10,249 nucleotides of DNA from an uncultured Paracoccaceae bacterium (GTDB lineage Bacteria; Pseudomonadota; Alphaproteobacteria; Rhodobacterales; Rhodobacteraceae). The notes below the pieces were generated by a model. The model did not search any database. It was not told the DNA's origin and saw nothing but the letters and a program-made list of their open reading frames with translations. Positions within the stretch are counted from its first letter, which is position 1; each line of letters begins with the position of its first letter. A program made the translations under genes and the position numbers. This document shows positions 1 to 8,292 of the stretch, piece after piece. The DNA is taken from the NCBI GenBank assembly GCA_937132145.1, contig CAKZNY010000269.1:1-10249 (forward strand), given 5' to 3'.

Positions 1-576
1 ACTATCAAGCGTCGCGGGCAAAAATGCCCCGTCCAGCGTGATATCCCCGCCCGCCAATGCCGCCAGACGGTCCCCCTCATCCGTCAGCCAATCCGGTTGC
101 GGCTGCTTCGCGGCAGCCTCGGCCGCACGAATGATCGGCGCATACCCCGTGCAACGACACAGGTTCCCCGCCAACACATCGTCAAAATCCTGCCGCCCGT
201 CGCGGTGCGCGGTATACATCGACATCACAAACCCCGGCGTGCAAAACCCGCATTGCGAGCCGTGATATTCCACCAACGCCTGCTGCACAGGATGCAAACG
301 CCCATCGGGTGCAGAAATCCCCTCAACCGTTCGAACAGATTTGCCGTGAAGCTGCGGTAAAAACAAAATGCAAGCATTCAGCGCACGGTGGATGAGGCGG
401 CCCTGCTCGATTGCCGCGATGGACACCGTGCACGCGCCGCAATCGCCCTCGTTACAGCCCTCTTTGGTGCCTGTCAGCTTGCGGTTTTCACGCAGGAAAT
501 CCAGCAGGGTTTCGGTGGGGTTCGGGTTATCCAGAACCACATCAATCCCGTTAAGAAGGAACCGTATCTGCCCCAT
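1..576 (-). CDS. xdhA: Xanthine dehydrogenase small subunit XdhA (2Fe-2S/FAD), N-terminal 192 residues, cut by window edge
   Basis: This is the electron-transfer subunit of molybdenum xanthine dehydrogenase, which oxidises hypoxanthine and xanthine to urate in the cytoplasm. I translated it directly from the minus strand; it is open to the left edge with no stop. The first [2Fe-2S] cluster (plant-ferredoxin type) is given by C41, C46, C49 and C69, in the context KEGCNEGDCGACTV. The second cluster is given by C109, C112, C140 and C142, in QCGFCTPG and GNLCRCTGY. The FAD-binding domain should begin near residue 170 and lies mostly outside the window; family members are about 480 residues. The start ATG overlaps the uraH stop (TGATG), and an AGGGG ribosome-binding site 6 bases upstream sits inside the last uraH codons, so the two genes are translationally coupled. 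A related 2Fe-2S subunit (CO or aldehyde dehydrogenase type) is possible but less likely, because uraH is next to it. Confidence 0.92.
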   Translation of the reverse strand, partial: MGQIRFLLNGIDVVLDNPNPTETLLDFLRENRKLTGTKEGCNEGDCGACTVSIAAIEQGRLIHRALNACILFLPQLHGKSVRTVEGISAPDGRLHPVQQALVEYHGSQCGFCTPGFVMSMYTAHRDGRQDFDDVLAGNLCRCTGYAPIIRAAEAAAKQPQPDWLTDEGDRLAALAGGDITLDGAFLPATLDS

Positions 577-923
577 CAGCTGCCCCTGTACGTTGAATAG
601 CCAAATGCCGACAACAAAAGCGGCACGTGGTAATGGGTATCCTCGGCAATGCCGAAACGCAGCGGGATCACATCGAGGAACTTCGGAGAGGGCAATTTTT
701 GCCCCGTGCTATCCAGATAGTCACCCGCATGGAACACCAGCTCGTATTCCCCGAAGGCGAACGCATCCAGGTCCAACAGCGGCGCATCACACCGCCCGTC
801 AGCATTCGTTACCGTATCCAGCAGCTTTTCACGGCTCTCCCCCAAACGGTAGAGTTCAATCCGTAAACCTTGCGCAGGTTTTCCAAGCCCTGTGTCGAGC
901 ACATGCGTCGTAAGACGTCCCAT
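576..923 (-). CDS. uraH: 5-hydroxyisourate hydrolase (transthyretin-like protein)
   Basis: This 115-residue protein hydrolyses 5-hydroxyisourate, the product of urate oxidation, to OHCU on the way to allantoin. The full length matches the family. Visible hallmarks are the N-terminal THVLDT with His7, the Gly-Arg at 43-44, HYHVPLLLS with His97/His99, and the C-terminal YSTYRGS tetrapeptide region (Y109-S115) that separates true HIU hydrolases from vertebrate transthyretin. There is no signal peptide, so it should be cytoplasmic. The ATG at 923 is preceded by a GGGGAA ribosome-binding site at proper spacing. It is the first visible gene of the minus-strand operon and overlaps xdhA by one base. 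Together they place this operon in purine degradation: XdhA acts at the xanthine-to-urate step and UraH after urate oxidation. Confidence 0.95.
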   Translation of the reverse strand: MGRLTTHVLDTGLGKPAQGLRIELYRLGESREKLLDTVTNADGRCDAPLLDLDAFAFGEYELVFHAGDYLDSTGQKLPSPKFLDVIPLRFGIAEDTHYHVPLLLSAFGYSTYRGS

Positions 924-1040
924 AACTTCCCCATTTTTTGGTTCTTATCCAATCAAGCCTTACTGCGGCGAATTGGGCAAGATAAATTTCAAACCATTCC
1001 CCCTCTTTAACCGAACGATGGGCTGGGCTAACTTGACAGA

Positions 1041-4000
1041 ATGAAAAACACTCCCCGATTCATTCACCTGCGATTGCACTCTGCTTATTCCCTGCTGGAA
1101 GGCGCGATTTCCGTTAAAAAATTGCCCCAAATGTGCAGGGATTGGCATATGCCCGCGGTTGCGGTCACGGATTCGGGGAACCTTTTCGGGGCACTGGAAT
1201 TCTCGGAAACCGCCTCGAAAGCGGGAATCCAGCCAATTGTCGGATGCCAGCTTCAACTTAAATTTGAAACTGCTTCAAGACCCGGAGATCGAGACCCCGC
1301 CCCCAAAGCCATAGTTTTGCTGGTGCAGAACGAGCGCGGCTATGCAAACCTGATGAAATTGAACAGTTGCAACTTTCTGGAATGTGGCGACGAGCTGCCC
1401 CATATCACCATGGCGCAGCTTTCGGATCATGCGGATGGGCTGATCTGTTTGACCGGCGGCTCGCTTGGCCCCGTCGGACAACTGTTGCAGGACGGACAGA
1501 AGGATAAAGCGCGGCTGTTAACCGAGCACCTCCAACGCCTTTTCGCCGACCGCCTCTACATGGAAATCCAGCGCCACCCGACGGGGGAAAGTAACCGCAC
1601 GCCTCAAGAAAGTGCCACCGAGCCGACCATGATTCAAATGGCCTATGACATGGGCATCCCGCTGGTCGCAACCAACGACGTGTATTTCCCCAAACGCGAA
1701 ATGTATGCCGCCCACGATGCGCTGATCTGCATCGCCGAGGGCGCATACGTTGACCAACAAGCTCCGCGCCGCCAACTAACGCCCGAGCATTATTTCAAAA
1801 CGCCCGAAGAGATGGATGTGCTGTTTTCCGATTTGCCCGAGGCGATCAAAAACACCATCGAGATCGCGCACCGCTGTGCCTTCAAGGTATATCTGCGCGA
1901 CCCGATCCTGCCAAAATTCGCCGATAACGAAGTTGAAGCCCTGCGCGAGTTGGCCCACGAAGGCCTAAAGGCCCGCCTAGCCGTCATCCCCCATTCAGCC
2001 AGCGTTAAGGAATACGAAGAGCGGCTGGATTTCGAGCTTAACGTGATCGAGAACATGGGCTTCCCCGGTTACTTCCTGATCGTGGCCGACTTCATCCATT
2101 GGGCGAAAGAACAGAATATTCCGGTTGGGCCGGGTCGTGGCTCGGGTGCGGGTTCGCTGGTGGCGTACTCATTAACGATTACGGACCTTGATCCACTGCG
2201 TTATTCTCTGTTGTTCGAGCGGTTCCTGAACCCCGAGCGTGTCTCCATGCCCGATTTCGACATCGATTTTTGCATGGATCGCCGCGAGGAGGTCATCCAC
2301 TACGTCCAACAAAAATACGGTCGCGACAAGGTGGCGCAAATTATCACCTTCGGGGCATTGCTGTCCAAGGCCGCCGTGCGTGACATCGGGCGGGTTTTGC
2401 AGATGCCATATGGGCAGGTGGACCGAATTTCAAAACTGATCCCTGTGGACGGCGTAAAACCCGTTAGCATCGAGCAGGCCCTGAAAGACGAGCCGCGCTT
2501 AAAAGAGATGGCCCGCGATGAAGAAGTCGTCGCCCGCCTGCTCGATTACGCCCAACAGGTCGAGGGGTTGCTGCGGAACGCCTCCACCCACGCGGCGGGG
2601 GTCGTGATCGGAGATCGCCCGCTGGACGAGCTGGTTCCGCTTTACAAAGACCCGCGATCAGACATGCCTGCAACACAATTCAATATGAAATGGGTGGAAC
2701 CGGCGGGGCTGGTGAAGTTCGACTTTCTGGGTCTGAAAACCCTGACCGTCATTCAAAACGCGCTGGATATGCTGAAATTGCGCGATATCAACATCGACAT
2801 CGGGGCGATCCCGCTGGACGACGAAAAAACATACGAGCTGTACGCCGCCGCCAGAACTGTCGCCGTGTTTCAGGTGGAGAGCACGGGCATGATGGACGCC
2901 CTTCGCCAGATGCAACCCAACTGTATCGAGGATATTATCGCGCTGGTGGCACTGTACCGGCCCGGCCCGATGGAAAATATTCCGATGTTCTGCGATGTGA
3001 AAAACGGACGGAAGAAACGGCAAGGCCTGCACCCCTCCATCGACCATCTGCTGGATGAAACGCAGGGCATCATTGTTTATCAGGAACAGGTGATGCAAAT
3101 CGCGCAGGAGATGGCGGGATACACCCTTGGCGGCGCGGACATGCTGCGACGCGCGATGGGTAAGAAGATCAAAGAGGCCATGGATGCAGAGCGTCCGAAA
3201 TTCACCGCAGGGGCCGCCAAAAACGGTGTGGACGAAGCAAAAGCGACCGAGGTTTTCGACCTGCTCGAAAAATTTGCCAACTACGGTTTCAACAAATCCC
3301 ACGCGGCGGCTTATGCGGTGGTGTCGTATCAAACCGCGTGGCTGAAGGCGAACCACCCTGTCGAGTTCATGGCCGGTGTGATGAACTGCGATATTCACCT
3401 GACCGATAAGCTGGCGGTGTATTCTGACGAGGTTCGCAAAACCAAGGAGCGCGGCGGGCTGGGGATCGAGATCATCCCCCCTTGCGTCAACCGCTCGCGC
3501 GCCGCGTTCAGCGTGAAGGATGGCAAGCTTGTCTACGGGCTGGGCGGCTTGAAAAACGTCGGCAGCGAGGCGATGAAGCTGATTACGGCTGCCCGCGATG
3601 AAGGGACCGAATTCAAAGACCTGTTCGATTTTGCACAGCGCGTTGACCTGAAGCGCGTCGGTAAACGCCCGCTGGAGATGCTGGCCCGCTCTGGTGCGTT
3701 TGACCAACTTGATGGAAATCGGCGGAAAGTTCTGGAAAGCCTCGACAAGCTGGTTGCCTATTCAACCGCTTGTCATGGCGACAAAAATTCCGATCAGAGC
3801 AGCCTGTTTGGTGACAGCGGCGATGATCTGCCGCCCCCGCGTCTGCCCATGCCCGAGGACTGGGAGGCAGTAGAGCGCCTAACGCAGGAACACACTGCCT
3901 TCGGGTTCTACCTGACGGGGCACCCGCTAGACGACTACATGCCGGCCCTTAAACGCGAACGGGTTTTGACGTTGGAGGAGGTGACCAAAAAGGCCGAGGG

Positions 4001-4505
4001 GCGCAAGATTGGCACCAAGATGGCTGGCACGATTTCGGCCGTGCAAATCCGCAAATCCGCGCGAGGCAACCGTTTTGCCTTTGTCTCCCTGTCAGACCCG
4101 AGCGGGCATTACGAGGTAACGGTATTCTCGGACGTTCTTGAAAGCGCGCAGGAGATTTTGAAGTCTGGTGAAAACGTGGTGATGCCAATCGAGGCGGATA
4201 TGGAAGGCGGGCAGTTGAAACTGCTGGCGCGCGGGTTCGTCTCGATTGATCTGGCGGTGGCGGATACGGCCTCTGTCGGGTTGCGGGTGTTCGTGAATGA
4301 TGAGGGTGCGGTGCCTTCCATCGCCACGCGACTAATGAGCGACGCTGCTGGGCGGGCGGTTAAAGGGCCGGTGAATATCGTGCTAATACATCCGGATTTA
4401 CCCGGCGAGGTAGAGATAACCCTACCCGAAGAATACGCCATCAACGCCAAAATCAAAGGCGCGATTAAGCACATCGGCGGCGTGATGCGGGTCGAAGAGT
4501 TTTAA
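1041..4505 (+). CDS. dnaE: DNA polymerase III alpha subunit (replicative DnaE1)
   Basis: This is the catalytic subunit of the chromosomal replicase, 1154 residues, close to the E. coli length of 1160. An N-terminal PHP domain (about 7-280) carries the HLRLHSAYS and TDSGN segments. The expected metal-binding His residues are replaced (Arg11, Ser45), much as in E. coli, so a separate DnaQ-type exonuclease should do the proofreading. The polymerase core has GPGRGSGAG (363-371), PDFDIDF with catalytic Asp407 and Asp409, and KFDFLGL with the third catalytic Asp561. The FNKSHAAAYA segment is at 750-759. A QSSLF beta-clamp-binding motif is at 919-923, followed by GHPLDDY and an OB-fold starting near 990. 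These features and the length argue against the error-prone DnaE2/ImuC. The start fits the family N-terminus, but no clear Shine-Dalgarno sequence precedes it. It is divergent from uraH and convergent with the small hydrolase gene. Confidence 0.96.
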   Translation: MKNTPRFIHLRLHSAYSLLEGAISVKKLPQMCRDWHMPAVAVTDSGNLFGALEFSETASKAGIQPIVGCQLQLKFETASRPGDRDPAPKAIVLLVQNERGYANLMKLNSCNFLECGDELPHITMAQLSDHADGLICLTGGSLGPVGQLLQDGQKDKARLLTEHLQRLFADRLYMEIQRHPTGESNRTPQESATEPTMIQMAYDMGIPLVATNDVYFPKREMYAAHDALICIAEGAYVDQQAPRRQLTPEHYFKTPEEMDVLFSDLPEAIKNTIEIAHRCAFKVYLRDPILPKFADNEVEALRELAHEGLKARLAVIPHSASVKEYEERLDFELNVIENMGFPGYFLIVADFIHWAKEQNIPVGPGRGSGAGSLVAYSLTITDLDPLRYSLLFERFLNPERVSMPDFDIDFCMDRREEVIHYVQQKYGRDKVAQIITFGALLSKAAVRDIGRVLQMPYGQVDRISKLIPVDGVKPVSIEQALKDEPRLKEMARDEEVVARLLDYAQQVEGLLRNASTHAAGVVIGDRPLDELVPLYKDPRSDMPATQFNMKWVEPAGLVKFDFLGLKTLTVIQNALDMLKLRDINIDIGAIPLDDEKTYELYAAARTVAVFQVESTGMMDALRQMQPNCIEDIIALVALYRPGPMENIPMFCDVKNGRKKRQGLHPSIDHLLDETQGIIVYQEQVMQIAQEMAGYTLGGADMLRRAMGKKIKEAMDAERPKFTAGAAKNGVDEAKATEVFDLLEKFANYGFNKSHAAAYAVVSYQTAWLKANHPVEFMAGVMNCDIHLTDKLAVYSDEVRKTKERGGLGIEIIPPCVNRSRAAFSVKDGKLVYGLGGLKNVGSEAMKLITAARDEGTEFKDLFDFAQRVDLKRVGKRPLEMLARSGAFDQLDGNRRKVLESLDKLVAYSTACHGDKNSDQSSLFGDSGDDLPPPRLPMPEDWEAVERLTQEHTAFGFYLTGHPLDDYMPALKRERVLTLEEVTKKAEGRKIGTKMAGTISAVQIRKSARGNRFAFVSLSDPSGHYEVTVFSDVLESAQEILKSGENVVMPIEADMEGGQLKLLARGFVSIDLAVADTASVGLRVFVNDEGAVPSIATRLMSDAAGRAVKGPVNIVLIHPDLPGEVEITLPEEYAINAKIKGAIKHIGGVMRVEEF

Positions 4506-4555
4506 GACCGCCGTTGGGTGTGTGCTTTGCACGCTCCGTTCGTTGTCATAGGAGT

Positions 4556-4574
4556 GGTGGGTGAATCACCCACC
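4556..4574. terminator. Compact perfect inverted repeat between convergent dnaE and hydrolase genes; likely bidirectional terminator
   Basis: GGTGGGTGA (4556-4564) and TCACCCACC (4566-4574) are exact reverse complements around a single A. As RNA this would fold into a 6-7 bp GC-rich stem with a short loop in either direction. It lies 50 bases after the dnaE stop and abuts the TAG stop of the minus-strand hydrolase. There is no long U-tract on either side, so intrinsic termination would be weak, or the stem could instead protect 3' ends. Read on the minus strand, the motif begins GTAGGGTGGGTG, which resembles GTAGGGTGGG-type short palindromic repeats that I recall from several bacteria. Whether it is dispersed in this genome cannot be told here. 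Confidence 0.5.
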
Positions 4575-5180
4575 CTACGGGGCGAAGGTTCCGGTTTTCA
4601 GGAACTTCACCGTTGCCGCGATCACGCGGCGGTCCTGCATCATGATGCTGTGGGCCACGGGCAGCGCGATGCGTTTCCCCGCGGGTGCATTCCCCCATGC
4701 GCTGATCACGCAAACTTTACCGTCGTTTTCGCCCTCAATGCCAGTGATAAAACCGTAAGCCGATATCGCGGCCGTCCCCGCAATTGCCCCTATATCAAGG
4801 CCAATCGTATCCTCGCCGGAATGCGGCACCAGTTCGCCCAGCGCCGGACCGATGAGTTTACCAAATACCGACGCGCGCGCAGCGATCTCGCTACCAAAGT
4901 TGGGCGCACCGAGCTGCACGATCCGTCCACGCCGCTCCACAGGCAGCATTTTGGTTACCCGCACAGATAAAATTCCGCCCAGCGAGTGCCCGACGAAATG
5001 CAGCTTGCCCTTGATGGGTAGCGCCGAAAAAATCCCCTCGGCCAGTCGTTCAACGGTGGTTTTACCAGACGGATAGTCGATGAGGACGGGCTTAAACCCG
5101 CCCTCTTCAACCCGTTTTTCCAGCCGCCGCATCGACGCCATCGAGCGGCTAAGCCCGTGCAGAAGTATGACCGTTTCCAT
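4575..5180 (-). CDS. Small alpha/beta hydrolase (lipase/esterase-like)
   Basis: This is a 201-residue cytoplasmic alpha/beta hydrolase of unknown substrate. It opens with the beta-strand and oxyanion segment VILLHGL (4-10) and has the nucleophile elbow GHSLGG with Ser66. The GAPNFGS segment at 91-97 is typical of lipase/esterase-like (PGAP1/lipase class) members. The likely triad is completed by Asp153 (in GENDGK) and His177 (in VAHSIM). I see no signal peptide or lipobox. The ATG lies 6 bases after the thrS stop, with only a weak ribosome-binding site inside the thrS end, so it is probably co-transcribed and translationally coupled with thrS. Its TAG stop lies at the edge of the inverted repeat that separates it from dnaE. 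A thioesterase or phospholipase role is possible; the sequence does not settle it. Confidence 0.85.
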   Translation of the reverse strand: METVILLHGLSRSMASMRRLEKRVEEGGFKPVLIDYPSGKTTVERLAEGIFSALPIKGKLHFVGHSLGGILSVRVTKMLPVERRGRIVQLGAPNFGSEIAARASVFGKLIGPALGELVPHSGEDTIGLDIGAIAGTAAISAYGFITGIEGENDGKVCVISAWGNAPAGKRIALPVAHSIMMQDRRVIAATVKFLKTGTFAP

Positions 5181-5186
5181 CAGCGT

Positions 5187-7412
5187 TTACCGAAGATCAG
5201 GGGGCAGCGCTTCAAGCGTCAGCATCTCGACCGCCTCGTCCGCACTCATAACCTTGGAGCCTTTACTGCCAAGACGACGCATCGAAACGGTCTTTTCTTC
5301 GACCTCGCGCATACCGATGGCGAGGATCACGGGGACCTTGCCCAAGGAATGCTCGCGGACCTTGTAGTTGATCTTTTCGTTGCGAACATCGGCCTCGGCG
5401 CGCAGGCCTTTGGCACGCAGGCGGGCGACAACCTCGTTCACCCAGTCGTTCGCATCCGACACAATCGAGGCCACCACAATCTGGCGCGGCGCTAACCACA
5501 GCGGGAATTTTCCAGCGTAGTTTTCGATCAAAACCCCGATGAAACGCTCGAAAGACCCCAATGTGGCGCGGTGCAGCATTATCGGGGTGTGTTTGGCGCC
5601 ATCCTCGCCAATATATTCGGCCCCGAGACGTTCTGGCACAACGAAATCCGCCTGAAACGTGCCCAGTTGCCACTCGCGACCAATCGCGTCGGTCAGTTTG
5701 AAATCGAGTTTCGGGCCGTAGAATGCCCCCTCGCCTTCGTCGGTTTCGTAAGGCAGATCAAGTGCTTTGATCGCAGCTTCGAGGGCTGCCTCGGCCCGAT
5801 CCCACACCTCGTCGGAACCGGCGCGAACCTCGGGGCGGGTCGAGAATTTAATGTCGAATTTATCAAAACCAAGGTCTTTATAAACGCTGGACAACAGTTC
5901 GATGAATTTTTTAGTCTCGGACGCGATCTGGTCTTCGGTACAGAAAATATGCGCATCATCCTGCGTAAACCCGCGCACCCGCATCAGTCCGTGCATGGAG
6001 CCAGAGGGCTCATAGCGATGGCACGACCCGAATTCGGCAAGGCGTAGCGGCAGGTCGCGGTACGACTTCAGACCTTGGTTATAAACCTGAACGTGACACG
6101 GGCAATTCATCGGTTTCAGGGCATTCACGCGCTTTTCGTTAGCATGTTCTTCATCAATTTCGGTGATAAACATGTTCTCGCGATATTTTTCCCAGTGACC
6201 GGATTTTTCCCACAAGACCCGATCAACAACCATAGGAGTGTTAATTTCAAGGTAACCATCCGCGATCTGGCGGCGACGCATATAGTCTTGCAACACACGG
6301 TAGAGGGTCCAGCCGTTTGGGTGCCAAAACACCATGCCGGGGGCCTCTTCCTGAAAATGGAACAGATCCATGGATTTTCCGAGCTTGCGGTGGTCGCGCT
6401 TCTCGGCCTCCTCGATCATGTACAAGTGCGCTTTCAGATCGACCTTGTTGCGGAAGGCCACACCGTAGATGCGCTGCAACATGGCGTTATTACTGTCACC
6501 GCGCCAATACGCGCCAGCGACCGACATCAGCTTGAAACTGTCAGCCGGAACCTGTCCGGTGTGCGCCAGATGCGGGCCACGACACAGGTCCTGCCAGTGG
6601 CCGTGCCAGTACATCCGCAGGTCCTCATTACCCGGAATACCGTTGATCAGCTCAACTTTGTAAGGCTCGTTATTGGCCTCATAGAAGGCGATCGCGCGGT
6701 CTCGGTCCCATATTTCGGTGGTCACCGGCTCACGTTTATTGATGATCTCGCGCATCTTCTTTTCGATGGTGATCAGGTCTTCGGGGGTGAAGGCCTCGTC
6801 GCGATCAAAGTCGTAGTACCAGCCGTTTTTGATCACCGGACCGATGGTAACCTTCACGTCTGGCCAAAGTTCCTGCACAGCGCGCGCCATGATATGGGCG
6901 GCGTCGTGGCGGATAAGTTCCAGCGCCTGCACCTCGTCTTTGGCGGTGTAAATCTGGAACCCGGCGTCGGCGTTAATCTGGATTGACAGGTCGCTGAGCA
7001 CGCCGTCAATCGCGCAGGCGAAGGCCGCTTTGCCAAGGGATTTAGAGATGTCGGCGGCAACCTCGGCACCGGTGATACCGGCAGGGTATTCGCGTTTCGC
7101 GCCATCAGGCATCGTGAGGAAAATGTTATTGGATACGGCGGCTTCGTCTACTGGAATATCGGACACGGGAATTGATTCAACCTCTATCATTTTGGGTTTT
7201 ACGGGAACTGGCGCCGGTTTGGGCTTCGCAGCTTTCGGTTTTGCAGGTTTTGCGGCCACTTCGGGCGCATCGCCACGCAATTTGTTAACAAGGTCTTTAT
7301 CCTGCTGTGCGGCGTCCTTGCTCTGGGTGTTTTCGGAAGTTCTGCGCCGAGAGGACTGGATATTAACAAAATCCATTTTCTCGATGTCGTGCAGCTTTTT
7401 ATCATCGCTCAT
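5187..7412 (-). CDS. thrS: Threonyl-tRNA synthetase with a ~95-residue N-terminal extension
   Basis: This enzyme charges tRNA-Thr with threonine in the cytoplasm. It has 741 residues against about 640-650 for the family. Residues 95-157 are the TGS domain (begins [15 protein letters not shown]). The editing domain that removes mischarged serine is intact, with H169 and H173 in HDAAH and C277 and H281 in CRGPH. The class II core has the zinc ligands C437 (MNCPCH), H488 (DDAHIF) and H614 (MLHRATLGS), and the anticodon-binding domain fills the C-terminus from about 640. The extra N-terminus is charged at 1-48 and then a Lys/Pro/Ala-rich linker at about 49-74. The start at 7412 is supported by an AGGAG seven bases upstream; the internal Met75 lacks any such site. 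The downstream hydrolase follows after 6 bp. Confidence 0.96.
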   Translation of the reverse strand: MSDDKKLHDIEKMDFVNIQSSRRRTSENTQSKDAAQQDKDLVNKLRGDAPEVAAKPAKPKAAKPKPAPVPVKPKMIEVESIPVSDIPVDEAAVSNNIFLTMPDGAKREYPAGITGAEVAADISKSLGKAAFACAIDGVLSDLSIQINADAGFQIYTAKDEVQALELIRHDAAHIMARAVQELWPDVKVTIGPVIKNGWYYDFDRDEAFTPEDLITIEKKMREIINKREPVTTEIWDRDRAIAFYEANNEPYKVELINGIPGNEDLRMYWHGHWQDLCRGPHLAHTGQVPADSFKLMSVAGAYWRGDSNNAMLQRIYGVAFRNKVDLKAHLYMIEEAEKRDHRKLGKSMDLFHFQEEAPGMVFWHPNGWTLYRVLQDYMRRRQIADGYLEINTPMVVDRVLWEKSGHWEKYRENMFITEIDEEHANEKRVNALKPMNCPCHVQVYNQGLKSYRDLPLRLAEFGSCHRYEPSGSMHGLMRVRGFTQDDAHIFCTEDQIASETKKFIELLSSVYKDLGFDKFDIKFSTRPEVRAGSDEVWDRAEAALEAAIKALDLPYETDEGEGAFYGPKLDFKLTDAIGREWQLGTFQADFVVPERLGAEYIGEDGAKHTPIMLHRATLGSFERFIGVLIENYAGKFPLWLAPRQIVVASIVSDANDWVNEVVARLRAKGLRAEADVRNEKINYKVREHSLGKVPVILAIGMREVEEKTVSMRRLGSKGSKVMSADEAVEMLTLEALPPDLR

Positions 7413-7419
7413 GGCAATT

Positions 7420-7424
7420 CTCCT
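7420..7424 (-). promoter_or_regulatory. Strong ribosome-binding site deciding the long thrS start
   Basis: On the minus strand, AGGAG sits seven bases before the ATG at 7412. The next in-frame ATG candidates (Met13, and Met75 close to the TGS domain) show no comparable site; the bases before Met75 read AAACCCAAA. This supports translation of the unusual N-terminal extension. Confidence 0.75.
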
Positions 7425-7466
7425 CGTGGTTTGACGCCTACAATGCGCCCGATTACTGGTGCGGGT

Positions 7467-7494
7467 GGTTTACGCCAAGTCGCGCCAGAGTCAA
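7467..7494 (-). promoter_or_regulatory. Candidate thrS promoter
   Basis: Reading the minus strand, TTGACT (7494-7489) matches the -35 consensus at five of six positions. It is followed after 16 bases by TAAACC (7472-7467), a poor -10 match. It lies about 55 bases upstream of the thrS start, in the 142 bp gap shared with the divergent hydrolase gene. I see no T-box or leader-peptide attenuator in this gap. This is a pattern match only. Confidence 0.3.
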
Positions 7495-7554
7495 CCGCTT
7501 TGCTGTTGAATTCCACCGCTCCAAAGTACATTCTGACGCTGAAGGAGCCTTAAC

Positions 7555-8292
7555 ATGCCATCATATCTGGAAACCCGCAACGGGCGGATCGCCTATCACA
7601 GGACCTACGGGCGGGGCGTTGGGGTCGTGTTTCTGGGCGGTTTCAAGTCCGATATGGAAGGCACCAAAGCCGTACATCTTCAGGAATGGGCCGAGGCCAA
7701 CGGCCGTCCGTTCTTGCGGTTTGATTACACCGGACACGGGCAGTCTTCGGGCGATTTTGTTGATGGCTGCATCGGGGATTGGGCGCGCGACGCGATGGAG
7801 GCCATCACCACCCTGACCGAGGGGCCACAGGTGTTGGTCGGCTCGTCCATGGGGGGGTGGATTTCGTTACTGGTTTGCCGCGCTATGCCGTCAAAGGTTC
7901 GCGGGTTGGTTGGCGTGGCCGCCGCCCCCGACTTCACCGAGGATTCCATGTGGGCGAATTTTGATGACGCCCAGCGCCAGATGATCCTTGCGAACGGGCA
8001 ACTGGAATTACCCTCCGAGTATTCCGATGAGCCCTACATCATCACCAAAAAGCTGATCGAGGACGGGCGGGACCAACTGGTGCTACGCACGCCCTTGCCC
8101 CTACCCTTTCCAGTGCGGTTCTTGCAAGGAACGGCGGATGTCGACGTGGACCAATCCGTCGCGTTGCAACTGCTGGATCACGTATCAGGCGAAGATATCC
8201 GCCTGACGTTGGTCAAAGGGGCGAACCACAGCTTCAGCTCGCCGGAATGTTTAACGATGATTACGGACGCCATCGATCAGGTCAGCGTTTAA
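7555..8292 (+). CDS. Alpha/beta hydrolase, ABHD10/palmitoyl-thioesterase-like
   Basis: This is a 245-residue serine hydrolase without a signal peptide, presumably cytoplasmic. It shows a GVGVVFLGGFKSDM segment (21-34, oxyanion region), RFDYTGHGQSSG (55-66), the nucleophile elbow GSSMGG with Ser98, the acid-residue segment QGTADVDVD with Asp195, and NHSF with His225. The order and spacing fit a complete catalytic triad. The FDYTGHGQSSG and GSSMGGW segments recall the ABHD10 group, whose animal members are (de)palmitoylating or glucuronide-cleaving esterases; the bacterial substrate is unknown. The ATG follows AAGGAG by seven bases. The gene is divergent from thrS. Its stop overlaps the stop of the convergent lipoprotein gene by four bases. 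Confidence 0.88.
   Translation: MPSYLETRNGRIAYHRTYGRGVGVVFLGGFKSDMEGTKAVHLQEWAEANGRPFLRFDYTGHGQSSGDFVDGCIGDWARDAMEAITTLTEGPQVLVGSSMGGWISLLVCRAMPSKVRGLVGVAAAPDFTEDSMWANFDDAQRQMILANGQLELPSEYSDEPYIITKKLIEDGRDQLVLRTPLPLPFPVRFLQGTADVDVDQSVALQLLDHVSGEDIRLTLVKGANHSFSSPECLTMITDAIDQVSV

Noticed and set aside
368..913. Plus-strand open frame (181 codons) over xdhA and uraH
   Set aside because: It spans two well-supported minus-strand genes, and its Arg/Ser/Pro-rich composition has no domain character.
949..986. Weak imperfect inverted repeat (CCAAT/ATTGG with GCC/GGC) in the uraH-dnaE gap
   Set aside because: Arms are short and interrupted by unequal loops, and no promoter or known operator aligns with it; chance is likely.
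1034..1039. Perfect -35 hexamer TTGACA just before dnaE
   Set aside because: It ends one base before the dnaE ATG, so it cannot drive that start, and no convincing -10 serves another gene.
2658..3707. Long minus-strand open frame (349 codons) inside dnaE
   Set aside because: It lies wholly antisense to the conserved DnaE polymerase core, has no recognisable motif, and its His/Gln/Arg-rich composition is that of a frame shadow.
4517..4534. Small hairpin-like sequence (GTGTGC/GCACGC) after dnaE
   Set aside because: Six-pair stem with a G-U pair and no U-tract; the stronger inverted repeat 25 bases downstream is the better terminator candidate.
6075..6986. Plus-strand open frame (303 codons) opposite thrS
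   Set aside because: It is fully antisense to the ThrRS catalytic and editing domains, with no family features; a shadow of a GC-rich gene.
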